Under the pieces are notes generated by a model. It was not told the DNA's origin. It did no database searches and was given only the letters and a program-made list of their open reading frames with translations. Shown here in pieces: positions 13,381 to 16,023 of a stretch of 16,023 nucleotides of DNA. Made by a program: the position numbers and the translations under genes. The stretch's first letter is position 1; every line of letters starts with the position of its first letter. The DNA is from Candidatus Thorarchaeota archaeon. Lineage in GTDB: Archaea > Asgardarchaeota > Thorarchaeia > Thorarchaeales > Thorarchaeaceae. The stretch spans positions 1 through 16,023 of the forward strand of contig JAEORG010000424.1 of assembly GCA_016841005.1 (NCBI GenBank), written 5' to 3'.

Positions 13381-14751
13381 ATGAAGGTATCAACGATTCG
13401 GTCTGAAGGTCTGGCTCATCTATCCTATTTTGTAAGCTCTGGAGAAGAAGCTTTTGTCATTGATCCCAGGCGAGATTGTAATATCTATCTAGAACTCGCA
13501 GTGCGCGATGGTTCATCTATAACTCATATATTTGAAACTCATAGAAACGAAGATTATGTTATAGGGTCGGTTGAGCTGCAGAATAAGGTTCCAGATGCTC
13601 GCATTGGGCATAGTGCAGAAACCTCTTTCAAATATGGAGAGGATAGACTCCAAGATGATGACACTTTCAAGATAGGTAATATCAAAGTCACATGTATTCA
13701 TTCTCCTGGTCACACTGACGATAGTATGTGTTATGCAATCTCTGATTTAGATGTCAGTGATGATTATCTGTTACTTTTCACAGGAGACACACTCTTTGTA
13801 AATGAAGTCGGACGAACAGATTTAGTTGATATTAAGAAGCATGAATTGATGTCTCAAAAACTCTATCAAAGCCTTCATGAGAAAATCCTACCACTTCCTG
13901 ATGGAATTATTATACATCCTGGACATGGTGCCGGTTCTGTTTGTGGAGGGGCTATTGGAAGTCGTGACTTCTCTACACTCGGCTACGAGAGACAAAATAA
14001 TATCTGGTTGGATATGGACGAAGAAGATTTTGTCCAAGGTAAATTAAGCCAGAAACTTACTCTTGCACCTTACTTCAAACGCTGTGAACAGCTCAATACA
14101 CAGGGGCCACCCCTATTACCTTCATTATCTGAGTTGACACAATTTGATATTGATGAGCTAGAGTCTTTCATTTACGAACCAGATACAAATCTTCTTGATA
14201 CTCGCCAAGTAAATGATTTTGTCATCTCACATATACCTCGATCTATTAGCTTGGATATACGACATATGGGACTATTTGCTGGTTGGGTTCTGGATGAACA
14301 AAACCGATTTGCATTCCTTCTTAATTCTAGTAATGACTTTGAGGAAGCATGTGGCATGCTCTATAGAGTCGGTTTAGATTCTGTTGTTGGGGTACTAAAA
14401 GGTAGTATTGACGATTGGAAGAAAGCTGGCAAAGCATTGGAGTCGTTACCAGTCTATACATTCGAAGATATTCGTAGTCAAAACACAGACATCCAGATAT
14501 TCGATGTTCGTCAATCTCATGAAACAGAAGGTAATTACATCAAGCTTTCCACATTTATTCCATTAACCTCTTTAACTGAAGGTATACAGGAACACAATAA
14601 GGATTCAAAAATCGCAACTATATGCCCGCATGGTATTCGGGCTACTACAGCTGCAAGCATCCTCCGTCAGCAGGGATTTATGAAAGCTGGAATTACTGAG
14701 GAGGGTCTTGATGGTTGGAAACAGAGAGAATATCCACTAGAATCTGAATAA
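13381..14751 (+). CDS. ETHE1-like metallo-beta-lactamase with two rhodanese domains
   Basis: Persulfide dioxygenase/sulfurtransferase-like protein of 456 residues. The metallo-beta-lactamase domain (about 1-240) has His54 in FETHRNEDYVIG, His111 in HSPGHTDDS, Asp136 in FTGDTLF and His182 in HPGHGAGS. His54, His111 and Asp136 correspond to the three iron ligands of ETHE1. The other ligands of the usual HxHxDH motif are Asn56 and Tyr59, so one metal is expected rather than two. A first rhodanese-like domain (about 255-355) has no active-site Cys. The second (about 360-455) has it at Cys415 in ICPHGIRATTAA. Likely cytoplasmic, oxidising a low-molecular-weight persulfide; the thiol carrier is unknown. 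It starts at ATG 13381, with GGAG 11 bases upstream. The gamma-glutamyltranspeptidase-like gene follows after 17 bp, suggesting an operon. Confidence 0.9.
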   Translation: MKVSTIRSEGLAHLSYFVSSGEEAFVIDPRRDCNIYLELAVRDGSSITHIFETHRNEDYVIGSVELQNKVPDARIGHSAETSFKYGEDRLQDDDTFKIGNIKVTCIHSPGHTDDSMCYAISDLDVSDDYLLLFTGDTLFVNEVGRTDLVDIKKHELMSQKLYQSLHEKILPLPDGIIIHPGHGAGSVCGGAIGSRDFSTLGYERQNNIWLDMDEEDFVQGKLSQKLTLAPYFKRCEQLNTQGPPLLPSLSELTQFDIDELESFIYEPDTNLLDTRQVNDFVISHIPRSISLDIRHMGLFAGWVLDEQNRFAFLLNSSNDFEEACGMLYRVGLDSVVGVLKGSIDDWKKAGKALESLPVYTFEDIRSQNTDIQIFDVRQSHETEGNYIKLSTFIPLTSLTEGIQEHNKDSKIATICPHGIRATTAASILRQQGFMKAGITEEGLDGWKQREYPLESE

Positions 14752-14768
14752 TAAATGAGGAGATTACA

Positions 14769-16023
14769 GTGTTTTGGAGACGCTCAACTGGTAGGTCAGA
14801 TGTTCTTGCTCAAAACGGTATAGTTGCAACATCCCAACCTCTTGCTACACAAGCAGGAATCAGGATTTTAAGAAATGGTGGAAACGCGATAGATGCAGCA
14901 GTTGCAGCAGCAGCTGTACTTGATATTGTCGAACCTTTCAGTACAGGGTGTGGTGGGGACGCATTCACATTAATCCACAAGCCTGGTCTGAAAAAACCAC
15001 TTAGCTACAATGGTTCAGGTCATTCCGGATCTCTCGTTTCATTGGATGACCTTCTCGAGAAAGGTTGGACTGAAATGCCAATTAGAGGAGGGCCAACAGT
15101 TTCAGTACCTGGAGCAATGCATCTATGGGGGACTCTGATCGAAGAACATGGGAACCTTGACTTGAAGGATGTACTCCAACCTGCGATTCAATATGCAGAG
15201 AATGGATTCCCTGTTTCACCTATCATCTCAGAGTACTGGTCCAATGTTCCAAGCGTTCTACGGAATGAGGATGCTAAGCGAATCTACAATCCAAATGGAA
15301 TGATTCCCAAAATTGGGGATATCATGAAGAATCCAGACTTAGCAGCTACGTTTACTCAAGTTGCTAAGGAAGGAATTGATGCATTTTACACTGGTAAGAT
15401 TGCAGAATCTATTGTTGAAACTGTGCAGTCGGATGGTGGGTTCTTGATATTGGATGATCTGTCAAACCACAAGACTGTTGAAACAAAACCCATTTCCACT
15501 GATTATTGGGGAGTGGAGGTTTTTGAACATCCACCAAATGGACAAGGGTTTGCTGCATTAATTATGCTCAACATAATGGAGCAATTTGATTTTTCCAGAT
15601 TCCATTCATTATCTCATGAGAGATACCACCTGATGATAGAGGCAAAGAAGCTTGCATATGATGACTTATACCGACATAACGCTGATCCCGATTTCTACGA
15701 TATACCAATGGATGAACTTCTTTCAAAGAGCTATGCTACATCAAGAGCATCATTCATTGACTTGAATGGAGTATTGGACACTACTGATATCTCTATGAAA
15801 CAAGGACCCGACACAGTCTATCTGTGTGCTGCTGATGGTGAAGGAAATGCTGTATCCTTCATCAATAGCTTGTATATGGGCATTGGAAGTGGATTGGTTG
15901 CAAAAGGTACTGGAATAAAACTACAAAACAGAGCTAACATGTTTTCATTGGATCCAGACCATCCGAATTGTTATGCTCCACGCAAGAAACCGTTCCATAC
16001 CATCATTCCCGGAGCCCTATACA
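14769..16023 (+). CDS. gamma-glutamyltranspeptidase-like hydrolase (partial)
   Basis: N-terminal nucleophile hydrolase of the gamma-glutamyltranspeptidase family, open to the right edge; 418 of the usual 530 or so residues are visible. Early landmarks are NGIVATSQPLATQAGIRIL, RNGGNAIDAAVAAA, STGCGGDAFT and RGGPTVSVPGAM. The self-cleavage and nucleophile site is Thr349 in GPDTVYLCAADGEGN, followed by INSLYMGIGSG and GTGIKLQNR. Cleavage before Thr349 would yield the two subunits. There is no signal peptide (the N-terminus is MFWRRSTGRSD), so it is probably cytosolic, unlike E. coli Ggt. The start is GTG 14769 with GAGGAG six bases upstream. It is probably co-transcribed with the persulfide dioxygenase-like gene. 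The DTVYL type is common among Ggt-like proteins of unproven substrate. Confidence 0.93.
   Translation, partial: MFWRRSTGRSDVLAQNGIVATSQPLATQAGIRILRNGGNAIDAAVAAAAVLDIVEPFSTGCGGDAFTLIHKPGLKKPLSYNGSGHSGSLVSLDDLLEKGWTEMPIRGGPTVSVPGAMHLWGTLIEEHGNLDLKDVLQPAIQYAENGFPVSPIISEYWSNVPSVLRNEDAKRIYNPNGMIPKIGDIMKNPDLAATFTQVAKEGIDAFYTGKIAESIVETVQSDGGFLILDDLSNHKTVETKPISTDYWGVEVFEHPPNGQGFAALIMLNIMEQFDFSRFHSLSHERYHLMIEAKKLAYDDLYRHNADPDFYDIPMDELLSKSYATSRASFIDLNGVLDTTDISMKQGPDTVYLCAADGEGNAVSFINSLYMGIGSGLVAKGTGIKLQNRANMFSLDPDHPNCYAPRKKPFHTIIPGALY

Noticed and set aside
13364..13384. Six-codon frame MEKFFS whose stop overlaps the MBL/rhodanese start
   Set aside because: Too short to distinguish from chance, and its ATG has no separate ribosome binding site of note.
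1..16023. Defence island, CRISPR array, integrated element or insertion sequence
   Set aside because: No spaced direct repeats, transposase, integrase, terminal inverted repeats or phage genes are visible; gene content is metabolic and housekeeping with even composition.

Overview
The window reads as a chromosomal segment of an archaeon, at roughly 40% GC by eye. The supporting signs are a signal peptidase with a Ser/His (archaeal/eukaryotic) active site, a small Sm-like protein, a beta-CASP nuclease, an NAD kinase carrying an archaeal winged-helix domain, and Shine-Dalgarno motifs (GGAGG, GGTG) in a consistent register with GTG and TTG starts. Several proteins look like those of Asgard archaea (Thorarchaeota-like), but that is an impression and was not tested. 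I see no tRNA, rRNA, CRISPR array, transposase, integrase or phage gene.

Layout. Positions 1-2919 (minus): an NAD kinase fused to a C-terminal winged helix-turn-helix, then a beta-CASP metallo-beta-lactamase nuclease with a long unfamiliar N-terminal domain, cut by the left edge. Divergent from them is quinolinate synthase nadA (plus), so the intergenic region near 2920-3088 separates two NAD(P) metabolism genes. It holds overlapping inverted repeats and a short reading frame that overlaps the nadA start. Positions 4069-5341 (minus): a HAD phosphatase and family I inorganic pyrophosphatase. Positions 5471-7303 (plus): a four-helix membrane protein and a CaCA-type cation exchanger, closed by an 11-bp hairpin. 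Positions 7381-7620 (minus): the Sm-like protein. A mostly non-coding stretch of about 340 bp follows, then a doubtful 60-residue gene.

Positions 8197-11534 (minus): an alpha-oxoamine synthase/KBL-like protein whose PLP lysine is glutamine, an MFS transporter and a signal peptidase, each followed by an inverted repeat. Positions 11658-13251: an Fe-S cluster protein (plus) convergent with an unknown 151-residue protein (minus), with one base between the stop codons. Positions 13381 to the right edge (plus): an ETHE1-like metallo-beta-lactamase/rhodanese protein and a gamma-glutamyltranspeptidase-like gene, 17 bp apart. They look co-transcribed and may act on sulfane sulfur or gamma-glutamyl compounds.

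The observations most worth following are (1) the NAD kinase-winged-helix fusion facing nadA across a palindromic region, a possible enzyme-regulator of NAD(P) synthesis; (2) the KBL-like protein without its catalytic lysine; (3) the 29-codon upstream frame with a good ribosome binding site overlapping nadA; and (4) the undescribed N-terminal domain of the beta-CASP protein.
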